Of a DNA stretch of 64,000 nucleotides, positions 38,601-45,661 are shown piece after piece (the first letter of the stretch is position 1; each line of letters begins with the position of its first letter). The position numbers were made by a program, and so were the translations under genes. Where the stretch lies: positions 1 to 64,000 of the forward strand of contig JAUIAT010000004.1 of assembly GCA_030425295.1 (NCBI GenBank), written 5' to 3'. A model generated the notes under the pieces. It saw nothing but the letters and a program-made list of their open reading frames with translations. It ran no database searches and had not been told where the DNA came from. The stretch comes from Gammaproteobacteria bacterium. GTDB taxonomy: Bacteria; Pseudomonadota; Gammaproteobacteria; JAUIAT01.

Positions 38601-39673
38601 TGCTCACGACTTTTTGGAAGACTTACGCCATTATATCGATATTCAGTTTGTCTTTTATCAGGAGAAGTTAAAGCTTCGAGTCTTCCATGTTCATCATAAT
38701 CGAATTTATGCTCTTGTGATGTATTATTATCACCTTGATGAATTACTGATCTTAGTTTTTTGTTTTCATCAAATGTATAAGAGGTTTTATTTTGAGCATT
38801 ATCTGTAATATGCACCTGACCATAATTGGTCATATCAAAAGTAAACTTACGATTCTCACCATCTATGATATTTGCCAACCTTGCTTGCTTATCATATCCG
38901 AAGTTAATTTTTGTTTGATCAGTTTGTTCAATAGATTCTAATAAACCAGCTTCGTCATAATTGTAGTCTGTAGTGTATGTTTTGTTAGGATCAGCAGAAT
39001 CTAAAGGGATAGTTGTTTTTTTTAAATTACCTTTTGCATCACGCTCATAACTTGCTAGCAGGTGTTTTTTGTTATGATAAAGATTAATTTTGTTTCCTTT
39101 ATATTCGATATCAAGTGTTTGCCCTGAGTCTCCCTTAATACTCGTTAATTGCCCCTTGTCATCATAACAAAAACTCTGTTTGTGACCTTGTGCATCTTGC
39201 CAGCTTTGTTGCTTACCACTTCTATCAAAAAAAGCTTTTTCACCAGAGTTATATTGAGTCCAAATAAAACCTTCTTTGGTATCTTCAATTGAACAGTCAC
39301 CTTGCACGCCGCCTTTAGCAACATAAAGTTTGGAAGATTCATCATAAGAAAAGGTAACTTTGTGGCCATCAGGATGAGTTACTATGCAGCTCTGTTCATT
39401 AATGACATCAATACTCATAGTAGAGTTAAAGCGCCAGGGGGAATCAGATTTGGATTTGCTATTATAAACAGGACCAAACTCTAGAGGACGACCTCGGTCC
39501 ATTATGCGAAAAACTTTATCTTTAACTACCAGGTTGCCATTAGCAATATTTGCATACAATTGAAGACCAGCTTGTCCGTAAGGACGTGCATTATTTAGAC
39601 TTGGCAACCACTCTGAAGAACTTTGCTCAACACCAAGGTTACTATTACTCATCGCCTGAAATGGAAGTTTCAT
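26639..39673 (-). CDS. Giant Rhs/YD-repeat polymorphic toxin (4344 residues)
   Basis: This is a toxin-delivery shell of YD repeats with an exchangeable C-terminal tip. Residues 1-110 resemble the DUF6531 start of Rhs proteins (NGNLVVKDKVFRIMDRGRPL). Dozens of YD units (such as YDEHGRLEALTSPDKRQTEY) fill about 150-2400. About 2420-3070 is a non-YD insert with beta-sandwich-like segments (GIPLSGVELINKAGEVIARV; YRYRIQVRDKYGELIDLSG). YD repeats return to about 3650. A LysM-like stretch (NETFNQISENVYGD to MPLQIPNL, about 3711-3764) and a hydrophobic Ala/Gly segment (about 3798-3841) follow. The shared block is 3978-4072 and the tip about 4073-4344. No PAAR domain, signal peptide or secretion genes are visible. 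At about three times the usual Rhs length it is exceptional. GAGGGTGAGAG precedes the ATG. Confidence 0.92.
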   Translation of the reverse strand: MKLPFQAMSNSNLGVEQSSSEWLPSLNNARPYGQAGLQLYANIANGNLVVKDKVFRIMDRGRPLEFGPVYNSKSKSDSPWRFNSTMSIDVINEQSCIVTHPDGHKVTFSYDESSKLYVAKGGVQGDCSIEDTKEGFIWTQYNSGEKAFFDRSGKQQSWQDAQGHKQSFCYDDKGQLTSIKGDSGQTLDIEYKGNKINLYHNKKHLLASYERDAKGNLKKTTIPLDSADPNKTYTTDYNYDEAGLLESIEQTDQTKINFGYDKQARLANIIDGENRKFTFDMTNYGQVHITDNAQNKTSYTFDENKKLRSVIHQGDNNTSQEHKFDYDEHGRLEALTSPDKRQTEYRYNGVSLPKSREQEGQKQESYYDAETHMLISQVVDPEGKALTHYFVHDSKNQLSYEISPSGAVVAHFYDSKGDRVQSRKFTNAQIDTGAFSKDKPVDRSILDKWCSSKQHLHKSQLIEYVYDNQGQQLKEIHYATLDENGNGVFDKHTSCVETTRNIFGQILTQEERQTATKTNVSEFQYDGLHRPIYKKNALGAETKHQYEKNKITTIQPNKREDVQTLDSSGLIAEKSHTDSENKVTRTIKHEKDIAGNVHKVIDATGQTKTIFYDNQNRPILSIDEEGYAIERRYDVNGNLSQTVRYDKQLKDPEEVTSVSDVLNELSGSQKNSVETKIYNTQGLLKAEIDGEGYIKTCYYDSANRKVMEIQHAESLSQHLSLDKLDSESLDLIQFSKKDRVSYFQYNNDNHLIAKQDSGGYVTEFKRNNLGQIIEEIQYADKVKIELNFKPKASDKVKDIHSYFYYNAKGERIGKVDGEGYLEEYQYSANGLRTHKIRYANRVSTSNLDQPLGKLRPKSSDKDRHWKTEYDALNRERLKELPNGLRLGHEFDVMGNKTHEYQMDGSNEQSKRSRRFKHNSFGDCEKELTPRAIEIIESKQGKIDKNAWDNYAIKHKFSENGLHLSTTDALGNKTLNYYNKRRQIVAQIDATGGIKEKQYAAKPESIAETREYKNTFNPEELKKLEGGFITDDVRKQINDKRDKDSDILSKYEYNKRHILEKMTDAEGKKHVWQHNAWGEEEKYTKPISKNKSTTRVFERDNRGLVKKEIRDASAEGFKYETTHEYDAQKNQKLTIDPLCKEINFKRDKLGRIEKQIIKSESETITKETEWDAFSKISETNSLGHKTEFETNLNTRKQKITTPEGHRTTTTKNAFGETIETEHIASGEDSSTKKSHEYYKDGKLKESTDELENTTKYERNINGWKTKELRPNGLDIAFKHDQVGRVTSEIIDPDGEKITHQTFYDGRGLKRLTVNPEGTVEVCIFDKIRRLAKTFFDPDKLNYIHERSYQGTNIENDIQRTEDNKQKYHVKNEFDSLNRHTAKIAAPNSLRLTTRIFYDANDKKIAEQDPNGNFTRFIRDGFGRERFRVYPTGEVIRYDYDTENQLIRERSYSKKIDASVFSNQTTAQDIENIITETESSDDQIDTFVYDSDGNKRFKIDAKCNVIEWRYNSLGLNSESISHAFPIPHQLLSKKNLTPEIISRYLPSNAYNRHQHFIYDKANQCRFEVDADCFVKETQYDSAGNKIKTIRYANAIDISDVKKITPEAVTDLLGSHNSSNNRVEHRVFDKLNRLRFEVNEAGFVIEYGHNKNGAINCERHYAQFIAIPKEITPKVEDIQSLLKGKSSDQDNIISYKLDSLDRKQKKIDGSGRVQEFSYTILNKLDEHTDENGLRWKNTYDAAQRKVREKSEKIPAQRVTQQPDGSLKPETVMASISTKNKLDNNGNILKATFGKGPDVRSVESEFDARNRKIETTVKDVLIDDLKQDIAQNKRPETKANVTTKKHFNGKGKCVAEQDENGNWHFQVYDHRNLKRFDVNHKGQCREYRYNAFDNEIETIRYAKLLKVFDPNKIGQNGLTEHDVLCRLQEDPNNDRAIKTEYNRRNLKKLKLEPERFVYHPTENGVQQGLSNPTTIWEYNGFGELLIIKRHQDPEGKEWVRDLTIRDIKNHRTIHIDPANYVTVIENDYRGKPVKFTEYANSLPESDYTKMSAAKILSSIKLDKKDRVKSRSYDSIGRIISETEENVVVQDYKYVDGKPVGFEDLPPRNLTTTWKYYDKYVGDSTDSKIAKDLSDKISLTVEITTPDNKKYYRYFSKRHNLIAESKPERMGLDNNYHEKNLTPLTIHGYNIHNEEVIKTQFADCKKADANGFELAPSDGTEKTTLSLRDNRGLVIAEQDPENALVQKSHTKTKRVARQWQSVTQPNKEKQAKDKHKPDYVKQIRENRNHYDEVGQSEKVVIRQDNKDFRTKEVKRNNFNEIIAERAFGLDEEENKKVRENDLWPVYHKHDKGGYVWLTNEDKGIPTIHLQNASKIGTLQVQSQHQDLGKVKYKDIEKTVNQGPKQIQKTEYLLDEKNRIVGENKPIFQQHQCEALQTVFTVGKDYPKFGKYSITWPEPDGRFLVAEFKIRPKGSSDKFKPIEIKTIDNRCGVDATDLMTDNYEYHLTYSYKDPQTGAFAPHDYSKAHGELQLITEHNDKTRNLIIEMQDESTLLIGGNTKNEDGIPLSGVELINKAGEVIARVAASQTDKEGIYTVNLEEQITGAYRARPVYGYKQQLYKYSVQSQLCATKFWFGRCDDNNDYFNYKGVPLGCKSLVVKYGVGSNGGDNYLENNELKIEKVNGSGRKHMYFDYSKRFVYGSVYGFEKATQKYWYLGEVMPDSSLKPYTPNFGPANQTPFVKIPSPLLYIKPSQQVEADAVYATRGDSERLIAVSPWMNGLYKSSDILNFKNKKGMNLQLLQLAPQSVKELETQEFTIYTKHKSTRLMPRPICVEKFAASTKRYHHWGHKYRYIWFAWKLNSISLNKKPLHLAFRTTTDSPNYKLYLGRGGYDSDNHNRYEHAGCSIYQNGYGAYNSNQGNKSDSVARVSLSLMIDGDEVPILSSLPNGKTEKIEKRTLQYVTTFYDKQFNLYFSPLPEQTHKVRLQYLSQKVWKDLDATVTKHGAAINVTPVSPGLYRYRIQVRDKYGELIDLSGIVNSSDEDGWAYGEFKAKADNNQYISTPDKLPEKWFHPKKRQKRDRWGNPIEVTDERGNKSKYEVNHRNQIVKRTDPAVKVTNEHGKDKVTPLETFYGFNIQGKCIGKRKPNGAAQLNILNSVGQLIKFILANGVTTLFKLDGFNRQLMIINGLNHATKQKFNRNDQITETIDPEGCTTKTQYNEAKERLSFENGEGEANKFGHNACGELTTIVHPSGHKHEAEYHHSGQPSKVTKANGASQSWQRDHFGHPVKHKDFGGALISFEMNHCKQVTHQKSTGGNHGQHYDDNNELVSVTNQDIRNKYNEAGFLIQIADRAMNLLSDFFYNISGRRVGERFRNSDGDIYQDINLELDALNRVIRLFDTRVVVYWGYDENNNRRYTKVWARIDGVNKQLSRENWYLYDPADFLVIDRGVPKDRIIQITKDQGTKLGYDDAGQRNKEITLDKHGKVIKKSLTYFKNGLLHRTKSSNGKSSIRKYDKAHRNTYFKDDKTSRGTRYNKHTGLMDFQSNVVDGYSTHTDYFRDKSGLVNREHSETDYHITEVHRDHTNFSSQLPGKVSGHCIAKPQGINSSSTSKEDECFVRPMYTANGQIESIEGRLKDGFRKFIVNNEARIVVKIDGNDKERKAYYFYMPGGQAIGRIGNLPKDDLKRVSEKDLEVDFDLNFRPVSRSFPAPAPSEYAANGNETFNQISENVYGDASFGDVIAHANSYDVNTKPPQGMPLQIPNLLSTHVHNQAGQYAVYNPSTIVGGLYPDMPIPPIIYKKPHHNYWKDLIEVVAIAVDIAAIASTGGLASGLAVVMGKSLLTYMVAGAIAGAAGDLAKQGIEDAGHIHNGINTNELLRSTVSGAASGGFNYELPLPKDANLWSQAWRNGARDIMNQGIDRLAFREHMSAQIFIADQLGAVAGTESLQSKTFHGFLVSNVVQQFVRTTSVNLFHYSVQDVESMVVNSIGVSLGQYGHKVSEDAWTRYRSEHKKTTPQPHKAHVSNHRSTLFGKNHSANQNQHSATSPSENAFWKKQIEEMNKREYIREVERFNKPVKKYNTNVERAEAQTRNAFKSVKTNTWWSKIEHAIGDIVASRQLTPHQASAMTSITPISLAIPVYSTISGEDWFTGEPVSRTISAIESGVGLALPCSKYIVGGVRKIWDVGRFGVKSSGLYSRTRAAEHVSEARNLLKELGLTPSQRNEILYSFDLETFRVEHVLESRYEYRLFDDGAAKLQGRYVSPHFLENQTDRIVKFALPKNSATRLGNVNIPQGSVVFTGRVAPQVNLTSGLVGGESQTFLMGPLDGYTFEETLMPRETIKIGSFNGNY
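27458..27742 (-). repeat. Recombination block shared by both Rhs tips (in the main gene)
   Basis: Encodes MVVNSIGVSLGQYGHKVSED through EVERFNKPVK, residues 3978-4072 of the giant protein, and matches 25695-25979 with few base changes. Sequences on the tip side of both copies are unrelated. Confidence 0.9.
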
Positions 39674-39949
39674 AAACTCTCACCCTCAATTAGCAAGCTT
39701 GCGTTATTTAAACTGCCAAAAGCACCTTGCAAAATTACGAGGACATCCATTCCTAAACAGTAGCGAATACAAGCGTAATCAGTTTTCTAATACAATTATT
39801 CACTCGCCTGCGTAAGGTGAGTTATTCAAAAAAGCATAAAAATCACTCTTGCATATAAATTTATTCTTGTAAAGAAAGAATTTTATAAATGTTTAATTTT
39901 AAAGCAGTATTTAGGGTGAATTAAGGTGGTAGCTCTCCCCCGAAGCATA
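39674..39949. other. Intergenic region upstream of the Rhs gene
   Basis: This AT-rich region should contain the Rhs promoter, but I see no convincing -10/-35 pair, no gene and no known repeat. Confidence 0.5.
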
Positions 39950-39985
39950 AAAAAAGACGCTACATCATCTTTGTAGCGTCAATTT
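39950..39985 (-). terminator. Rho-independent terminator after the small basic protein gene
   Basis: GACGCTACA (39956-39964), a 7-base loop and TGTAGCGTC (39972-39980) form a perfect 9-base-pair stem flanked by A and T runs, about 30 bases beyond the stop at 40016. Confidence 0.85.
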
Positions 39986-40015
39986 AAATAATCCTTTTAA
40001 GGTATTTAGTTAGTA

Positions 40016-40222
40016 TTAGATATTTGGTAAGTAAACCCAGCGTATACCTTTTTCTTCCATAGCGGATGCAGCACCATCAAATGAGGACTCAAAACCGCCT
40101 GATTGCATTGCATCATGATGACCAAAAGCGGCTAAATCGGCTGCACCTTCGTACATTTTTAAAGCTTCTACTGCACTGATAACTCTTAAAACTTTACGAC
40201 TTTTGCGATTTCTTTTTGGCAT
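40016..40222 (-). CDS. Small protein of unknown function with basic N-terminus
   Basis: The 68-residue product starts at ATG 40222 (MPKRNRKSRKVLRVISAVEA), chosen because GGAGGACGGGAAG lies just before it; an upstream in-frame ATG at 40255 lacks such a site. The first ten residues are strongly basic. The remainder is Ala/Gly-rich with FGHHDAMQSGGFESSF and ends GIRWVYLPNI. It has its own strong terminator, so it is very probably a real, independently expressed gene. No family is recognised. Confidence 0.6.
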   Translation of the reverse strand: MPKRNRKSRKVLRVISAVEALKMYEGAADLAAFGHHDAMQSGGFESSFDGAASAMEEKGIRWVYLPNI

Positions 40223-40349
40223 CTTCCCGTCCTCCATAACTTTTTCTTCACACAAATAAAATTTTAGTAGAGGACGAAAAAATTTCCTGAAAAAAATCGA
40301 TTTTTTTTACAAAAATCTTTCAATCCCTTGAGGGGTAAGGAAAGAAATT

Positions 40350-41192
40350 TTATTGCCTAATTAAACGTTGATTTAAGCCTGTACAATCATGCTCTTTTGT
40401 TGATCTAAACGGGTTTATATCAAGGCCACCTCGTCGCGTATATCGCGCGTATACCGTGAGATCTAGAGGTTTGCACATCTTCAAAATATCAGCAAAAATA
40501 CGCTCTACACATTGCTCATGAAACTCATTATGATTGCGCAAAGAAACTATGTATTTCAGCAGCCCTACGCGATCAATTTGCGGCCCCTTATAGGCAATTT
40601 TCACACTACCCCAATCGGGTTGATTCGTGACTAAACAATTTGACTTTAAAAGGTTGGAATGGAGTACTTCTTCGACTATTTTCTGACCAGACCTTAAAAA
40701 ACTTGGCTCAACTAAATATTTATCACATTCGGTATCTAGATCATCAATACAAATTCCATCAAACTCTGTTTGCAAAATATCAGATTTAAATTCACTCACG
40801 CCCCTAACATCTACCTGAACTTCAAAATTTATCTTTTTTGAAACATCATTTTTAATTGTTTTTACAACTTCGGCAATAGAGTCAAATTTATGATTATTAA
40901 ATGAATTGAAATATAGTTTCATCGATTTTGATTCGATAATATGGCTTGATCGGCAATCGTAAATAATAGTTGCCATAGCCACGATTGGTTTACCTTTTGC
41001 ATTTAACCACGAAACTTCATAATGATTCCAGATATCAAAACCATGAAAAGGAAGATTTCCTGGATCAACGCCAATCTCAATACGCTTTTCTGCGCGTGGA
41101 ATAGGAAATAAGCGATCAGGATTATAAGAAAAATCGCTTTCTGATTTTTTACCTAATTCTGAATTTTCTGGTATTTGGTTATTTTTAATCAT
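40350..41192 (-). CDS. queF: NADPH-dependent 7-cyano-7-deazaguanine reductase QueF
   Basis: QueF reduces preQ0 to preQ1 in queuosine biosynthesis for tRNA wobble modification. The 280-residue length matches the long two-domain (E. coli-type) form. The QueF motif ESKSMKLYFNSFN lies near 87-99, the catalytic Cys186 in SNCLVTNQPDWG, and the substrate Glu in NHNEFHEQC near 230. It follows the kinase-like gene by 3 bases on the same strand. Other queuosine genes are not in the window. Confidence 0.95.
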   Translation of the reverse strand: MIKNNQIPENSELGKKSESDFSYNPDRLFPIPRAEKRIEIGVDPGNLPFHGFDIWNHYEVSWLNAKGKPIVAMATIIYDCRSSHIIESKSMKLYFNSFNNHKFDSIAEVVKTIKNDVSKKINFEVQVDVRGVSEFKSDILQTEFDGICIDDLDTECDKYLVEPSFLRSGQKIVEEVLHSNLLKSNCLVTNQPDWGSVKIAYKGPQIDRVGLLKYIVSLRNHNEFHEQCVERIFADILKMCKPLDLTVYARYTRRGGLDINPFRSTKEHDCTGLNQRLIRQ

Positions 41193-41195
41193 AAT

Positions 41196-42242
41196 CTAAA
41201 CCGATAAGTTGCTGTAATTAGTGGAAATTATGCCTATTACAATTTTTAAGTCAACAGACCCTACACTAATTTCATTTTTCAAAATTGGCAAAGCAAAAAT
41301 TGTTAATTGAGAACCTTCTATACCGAGTTGATATTCTTTACTGTCAGACTGATTATTTAGAATTCTATTGATATTAAAATCCAACCAATCAAGCCAATCC
41401 CCTAAAAGACCATAAAAACCTGCTTCAACTTCAATCGGGTTAAACCTATTGGAAGTTAAGGCAAAATACTGCGAAGAAAAAGCTTCCAGATGCTCACCAT
41501 TGATTGTGTAATTAGGGTTAAGGCTCCAGTAAACGGCTGTAGAGACAAAATCTTTTGCTTTGTTAATCAATCCTGCAGTTTCCCAATCAATGATGTAGTG
41601 CTCCATATTAGAGCCCCAGAGAACATTTTTGGGATCTAGATCTCGATGACTAATGATCATATTAGATTTTAAGTACTCTTGGTGCTGTGCAAGCTTAGTT
41701 ATTATTTTTTCAATATCAAGCATTATTAAAGATAATCGTTCTGCTATATCTTTAGCTTTCTCACCAACTTTATTGATTAACTCTTGCCAATACTCAATTG
41801 ATTTAAAGGCAACTTTATCTTTAGGCGGGTCAACAATATTTATATTTACATCATGAATAGTAGCCAAAGAACCAGCCATCTTTTTGCAATACTCGGTAGT
41901 TATATCACTTTGATCAATCACCTCAGCATTAATAAATGGAAAAACCATGCAAACAAAATTTTCATTTGAAAATAATGGATTATCATTAATTCTTAGAGCT
42001 GGAACTGAATTTATACAATTTTTTAACTCGACTGATATTTCTTGAGATTTTCGAAAACGATCAAGCTTGCCTTGCTCTTTAACCAAACCTGGGTTTAATA
42101 TTTTTAAAAGATAGCTACCTTTTGATGTCAGTAGCTTATAGGTTGAATGCAGAAAACCACCCTCAACTTGGACAGGCTTAAACTTAACTTCACCAAGATC
42201 AAAATAATTAGCCACCAGAACTGCAAGATTATATATCTGCAC
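41196..42242 (-). CDS. Aminoglycoside phosphotransferase / choline kinase family protein
   Basis: The 348-residue protein has the kinase-like fold of the APH family: catalytic loop ISHRDLDPKNVLW (Asp201, Asn206), metal-binding IIDWETAG (Asp219), and an N-terminal lobe with GGFLHSTYKLLTSKGSYLLK supplying the ATP lysine. The family phosphorylates small molecules such as homoserine, choline, sugars or antibiotics; nothing here fixes the substrate. Divergent from the P-type ATPase gene and probably co-transcribed with queF. Confidence 0.85.
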   Translation of the reverse strand: MQIYNLAVLVANYFDLGEVKFKPVQVEGGFLHSTYKLLTSKGSYLLKILNPGLVKEQGKLDRFRKSQEISVELKNCINSVPALRINDNPLFSNENFVCMVFPFINAEVIDQSDITTEYCKKMAGSLATIHDVNINIVDPPKDKVAFKSIEYWQELINKVGEKAKDIAERLSLIMLDIEKIITKLAQHQEYLKSNMIISHRDLDPKNVLWGSNMEHYIIDWETAGLINKAKDFVSTAVYWSLNPNYTINGEHLEAFSSQYFALTSNRFNPIEVEAGFYGLLGDWLDWLDFNINRILNNQSDSKEYQLGIEGSQLTIFALPILKNEISVGSVDLKIVIGIISTNYSNLSV

Positions 42243-42315
42243 AAATCACCGTATGGAATAAGCTATTTTTGGAAGCTAAAATATTAACATAAAAAAAATA
42301 TCCAAGGACAAAATA

Positions 42316-44325
42316 ATGAGTAGTAGTTGCTGCGACACAAATAAACCAAAAAAACAAAGCATAAAACTATTTAAACAAGCGACTGTTGCTGGGCTTGTTG
42401 GCGTGTTAATTATGTTGCTTATGTGGTTTCACTTAGTACCTGAAATAACAACGAAAGTGGGACAAATTTCATGGGGATTTATCGGGTTAATTACTCTTTT
42501 CACCATGTATTATTCCGGCAATCAATTTTATAAAGGCGCCTGGAACAGCTTAAAACAAGGCAAGTCAAATATGGACACCTTAGTATCACTTGGTATTAGC
42601 GCTGCTTGGATGTACTCGATAATCGTAGTTATATTTCCTTATTTTGTTCCAGAGGTTGCGCGCCACCCATATTTTGAAGCATCAGTAATGGTTATCGCGC
42701 TTGTAACATTGGGGGCAGGATTTGAAACAAGAGCAAGAGGAAAAACTGGTGAGGCAATTGAAAAATTAATTGAACTACAGCCATCAAAAGCCAGTATTAT
42801 TAATAATGGCAAAGAACAAGAGGTGGACATTAAATTAATAAAAATTGGAGATGAAATTCGCATTCGTCCAGGTGAAAAAATTCCGGTTGATGGTGAAATA
42901 ATCAAAGGCGAATCACAAATTGATGAGTCAATGCTTACTGGAGAGCCAATACCTATCGAAAAAGCGGAAGGTGATTTTGTTACTAGCGGAACAATTAATC
43001 AAACTGGAAGCTTTATTTTTAGAGCCTCTCAAGTAGGAGATAAGACAACTCTTGCCCAAATTATTAAGATGGTAAAATCAGCCCAAGATACTAAACCACC
43101 TATCGCTCATCTTGTTGATACAATTTCTAGCTACTTTGTGCCTTCAGTTATATTAATAGCAATCCTTACTGCTATAACTTGGTATTTTTTAGGACCACCT
43201 GAACCTTATGGGTACATGCTTACCACATGCATGACGGTATTAATTATTGCCTGCCCTTGCGCACTTGGACTTGCCATACCTTTATCAATAATGGTTGGTG
43301 TTGGCAGAGCTGCCAATAAAGGAATACTTATACGAAACGGCGACGCCTTACAAAAACTAAGTCACATAACCCACATTGTTTTCGATAAAACTGGCACTCT
43401 TACCCAAGGGCAACCTGAAGTTATAAATATTGAAGCTCTTGGAAAATGGGATGAAAAATTAGTTTTGCAGTGGGCTGCAAGCATAGAATCATTATCTGAA
43501 CATCCAATTGCAAATGCAATTTATAATACAGCCAAGCAAGCTGAGGTAGAACTGCTAGACATTTCTGAATTCAAAGCAACAAAAGGCTTAGGAGTCACTG
43601 GAAAATACAAAGAGAAAACCATTATTTTGGGCAACGAAAAATTCCTTAATGATCAAGAAATTTCAACAATTCACTTCAAGGCGAGTGCCGACCAAGCTGC
43701 AAAGCAAGGAGAAACCCCTATTTTTTTGGCAATAGATGGTGAGTGCGTGGGCTTACTACTAATCTCCGACCCAATCAAAAAAGATGCCATTGATACGATT
43801 CGTAGCATTCAAAGCTTAGGCGTTGAAGTAACCATCCTATCTGGAGACAAAACTGAAACTGTAGAAGCGGTTGCCACCCTGCTTGGAGTCTCAAATTTTC
43901 AAGCCGAGCTTTTACCTGAAAATAAAATACAATATATAGAAAAAATTCAAGGTAAAAATAATATTGTCGCCATGGTCGGAGATGGCATCAATGATGCGCC
44001 TGCCCTAGCTCAAGCTGATATTGGCATTGCAATTGATTCTGGCTCTGATGTTGCAATTGCAAGTAGTGATATAACCTTAATAGGCGGGTCTTTGAAAAAC
44101 GTAATCTCTGCTATTAAGATTTCTAAACTTACCATTAAAAATATCAAGCAAAATCTTTGGGGAGCATTTATTTATAATGGTTTAAGTATTCCAATAGCAG
44201 CAGGAATTTTATACCCAATTATTGGTATTCTGCTAAGTCCAATTATTGCTGGAGGTGCAATGGCAGCCTCATCACTAACAGTAGTTAGCAACGCTAATAG
44301 ATTAAGAATAAAGAAAATAGAATAA
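42316..44325 (+). CDS. copA: Copper-type P1B ATPase lacking the usual metal-binding domain
   Basis: This inner-membrane pump exports Cu(I) using ATP. It shows the actuator TGEP, CPC metal site [14 protein letters not shown], phosphorylation site DKTGT, and hinge [19 protein letters not shown]. Two late-membrane signatures, YN ([12 protein letters not shown]) and MxxSS ([11 protein letters not shown]), are the copper-specific set. At 669 residues it lacks the N-terminal HMA domain (GMxCxxC) of typical CopA; only a Cys pair (SSSCCDTNK) remains. No CueR-like promoter or chaperone gene is seen beside it. Confidence 0.92.
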   Translation: MSSSCCDTNKPKKQSIKLFKQATVAGLVGVLIMLLMWFHLVPEITTKVGQISWGFIGLITLFTMYYSGNQFYKGAWNSLKQGKSNMDTLVSLGISAAWMYSIIVVIFPYFVPEVARHPYFEASVMVIALVTLGAGFETRARGKTGEAIEKLIELQPSKASIINNGKEQEVDIKLIKIGDEIRIRPGEKIPVDGEIIKGESQIDESMLTGEPIPIEKAEGDFVTSGTINQTGSFIFRASQVGDKTTLAQIIKMVKSAQDTKPPIAHLVDTISSYFVPSVILIAILTAITWYFLGPPEPYGYMLTTCMTVLIIACPCALGLAIPLSIMVGVGRAANKGILIRNGDALQKLSHITHIVFDKTGTLTQGQPEVINIEALGKWDEKLVLQWAASIESLSEHPIANAIYNTAKQAEVELLDISEFKATKGLGVTGKYKEKTIILGNEKFLNDQEISTIHFKASADQAAKQGETPIFLAIDGECVGLLLISDPIKKDAIDTIRSIQSLGVEVTILSGDKTETVEAVATLLGVSNFQAELLPENKIQYIEKIQGKNNIVAMVGDGINDAPALAQADIGIAIDSGSDVAIASSDITLIGGSLKNVISAIKISKLTIKNIKQNLWGAFIYNGLSIPIAAGILYPIIGILLSPIIAGGAMAASSLTVVSNANRLRIKKIE

Positions 44326-44326
44326 A

Positions 44327-44364
44327 AAAACCCGCCTTCACATTAAATGTTGGGGCGGGTTTTA
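44327..44364. terminator. Bidirectional terminator between copA and the RRM gene
   Basis: AAAACCCGCC and GGCGGGTTTT flank a loop of about 16 bases between two convergent genes, with A/T runs on both sides. Confidence 0.85.
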
Positions 44365-44388
44365 CGTCAGAACCTACTGACAAAAACC

Positions 44389-44655
44389 TTAGAAAGATTT
44401 TTGACGGCGATCTTCATTTGCTGGGCTCACACGTAGTGCGCGACCGCCCATGTCTTGACCGTTAGCTTCAAGAGCACTCTTAGCAGCAGCATCTTCTTCA
44501 AAAGTTACAAAGCCAAAGCCTTTAGAGCGACCAGTTGCACGATCGATAATTACTTTAACTTCAGCAACAGGTCCGTATTGACCAAAAACTTCTTCAAGTT
44601 CTGCTTCGTTTGCGCTGTAAGGAAGATTTCCAACATAAATTTTAGAATTGCTCAT
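44389..44655 (-). CDS. RRM-domain RNA-binding protein
   Basis: This is a single RNA-recognition motif with RNP2 KIYVGNLP at the N-terminus and RNP1 KGFGFVTF near residue 46, the aromatic residues that stack on RNA. The 88 residues are nearly all domain, with a short basic tail (NEDRRQKSF). I start it at the second ATG (44655, MSNSKIYVG), seven bases after GGAG; the first ATG is too close. Such small bacterial RRM proteins are often cold-inducible RNA chaperones; regulation here is not evident. Confidence 0.93.
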   Translation of the reverse strand: MSNSKIYVGNLPYSANEAELEEVFGQYGPVAEVKVIIDRATGRSKGFGFVTFEEDAAAKSALEANGQDMGGRALRVSPANEDRRQKSF

Positions 44656-44845
44656 CGCCATTCTCCTTTAAAAGATAGTTTAAAAAAACAATGAAACGGA
44701 ATCAGGTCACTATCTTGAAAAAAGAAAGGCGAGATAAAGTCACATTGAGAAACTTCATTATACACGAGGTTAATGGCGATGTCATAAGAGTTTCTTAATA
44801 TTCACTAACTAAACTTGAAAATATGACAATAAGGAAAATAGATTA

Positions 44846-45595
44846 ATGCCGAACTTTAAAAAAGAAAAAAATACTGATACACAAGGAAACAATAGCCTAT
44901 TTTTTCGTATAAAATCTTTTTTAAGCCAGTTAAGAAGCGCCCTAAGGGTAATAAAATATTTAGGCAAAAATGACAGAAGGGTTAATACAGACACCAACAA
45001 AACTTCTAAAAAAACCAACAATACACAAGAGCCAGTTAATAATTTTTATGGCACTTTTCAATCAGAACAAAGCAAAACATCGGATTCAGAAAACACAAGC
45101 CAAACCAAACACTTTCCCAGCAATAAAAAAATCGAAATTGCAAGAAAGCTTTACAGCAACACAATAGGTCTTTCTCGAAATGACGAAATACAACAACCTA
45201 ACCCTGAAATAAATGGAAAAGGTTTAAAAAAAATTAATTGTATACCGAAGAGAAGTAGTAATTTATTTAAACTATTTAAACCTAAAGCTAAGCATTATTT
45301 AATAGTTACACAAACATATAAGTCAAAAAAAGAGAGTTTTTTTTACGAAATTGATGAAAAACTCTATGGGGCTAGTGATATTAAAATAAATATAGATATA
45401 CAAGGCAAGCACCCATTTGAAAGCGTAGAAATCAAAGTACTGCAAAAAGCATCATCATCTACCCCCCCCAAAATTAATATAAAACTATTCGACGAAAACA
45501 CGTTCAAAGTTGATTGCCATAAAGGCACCTGTAAAGACACAACAGAATCCACACCCACACATCTTATCGATGAGGAGATATATAGAAATAATTAA
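44846..45595 (+). CDS. Polar hypothetical protein, possible effector
   Basis: The 249-residue protein has no signal peptide or membrane segment. It begins with a basic helix (RIKSFLSQLRSALRVIKYLG), then a Ser/Thr/Asn/Lys-rich disordered stretch (about 45-110). A predicted beta-rich region follows (about 150-225: KHYLIVTQTYKSKKESFFYE; VEIKVLQKASSS). The base composition is more AT-rich than the flanking housekeeping genes, suggesting later acquisition. I recognise no family. Confidence 0.6.
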   Translation: MPNFKKEKNTDTQGNNSLFFRIKSFLSQLRSALRVIKYLGKNDRRVNTDTNKTSKKTNNTQEPVNNFYGTFQSEQSKTSDSENTSQTKHFPSNKKIEIARKLYSNTIGLSRNDEIQQPNPEINGKGLKKINCIPKRSSNLFKLFKPKAKHYLIVTQTYKSKKESFFYEIDEKLYGASDIKINIDIQGKHPFESVEIKVLQKASSSTPPKINIKLFDENTFKVDCHKGTCKDTTESTPTHLIDEEIYRNN

Positions 45596-45661
45596 ACTCA
45601 GTTAAAAATAGGTCTTTAAACCCACAAATGCTAATTACCGATAGATCATTGAGTAAATAGA

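Noticed and set aside
26639-39673. Many 60-100 codon plus-strand frames across the Rhs gene
   Set aside because: They are antisense to one continuous 4344-codon frame with YD repeats throughout; none has a domain of its own.
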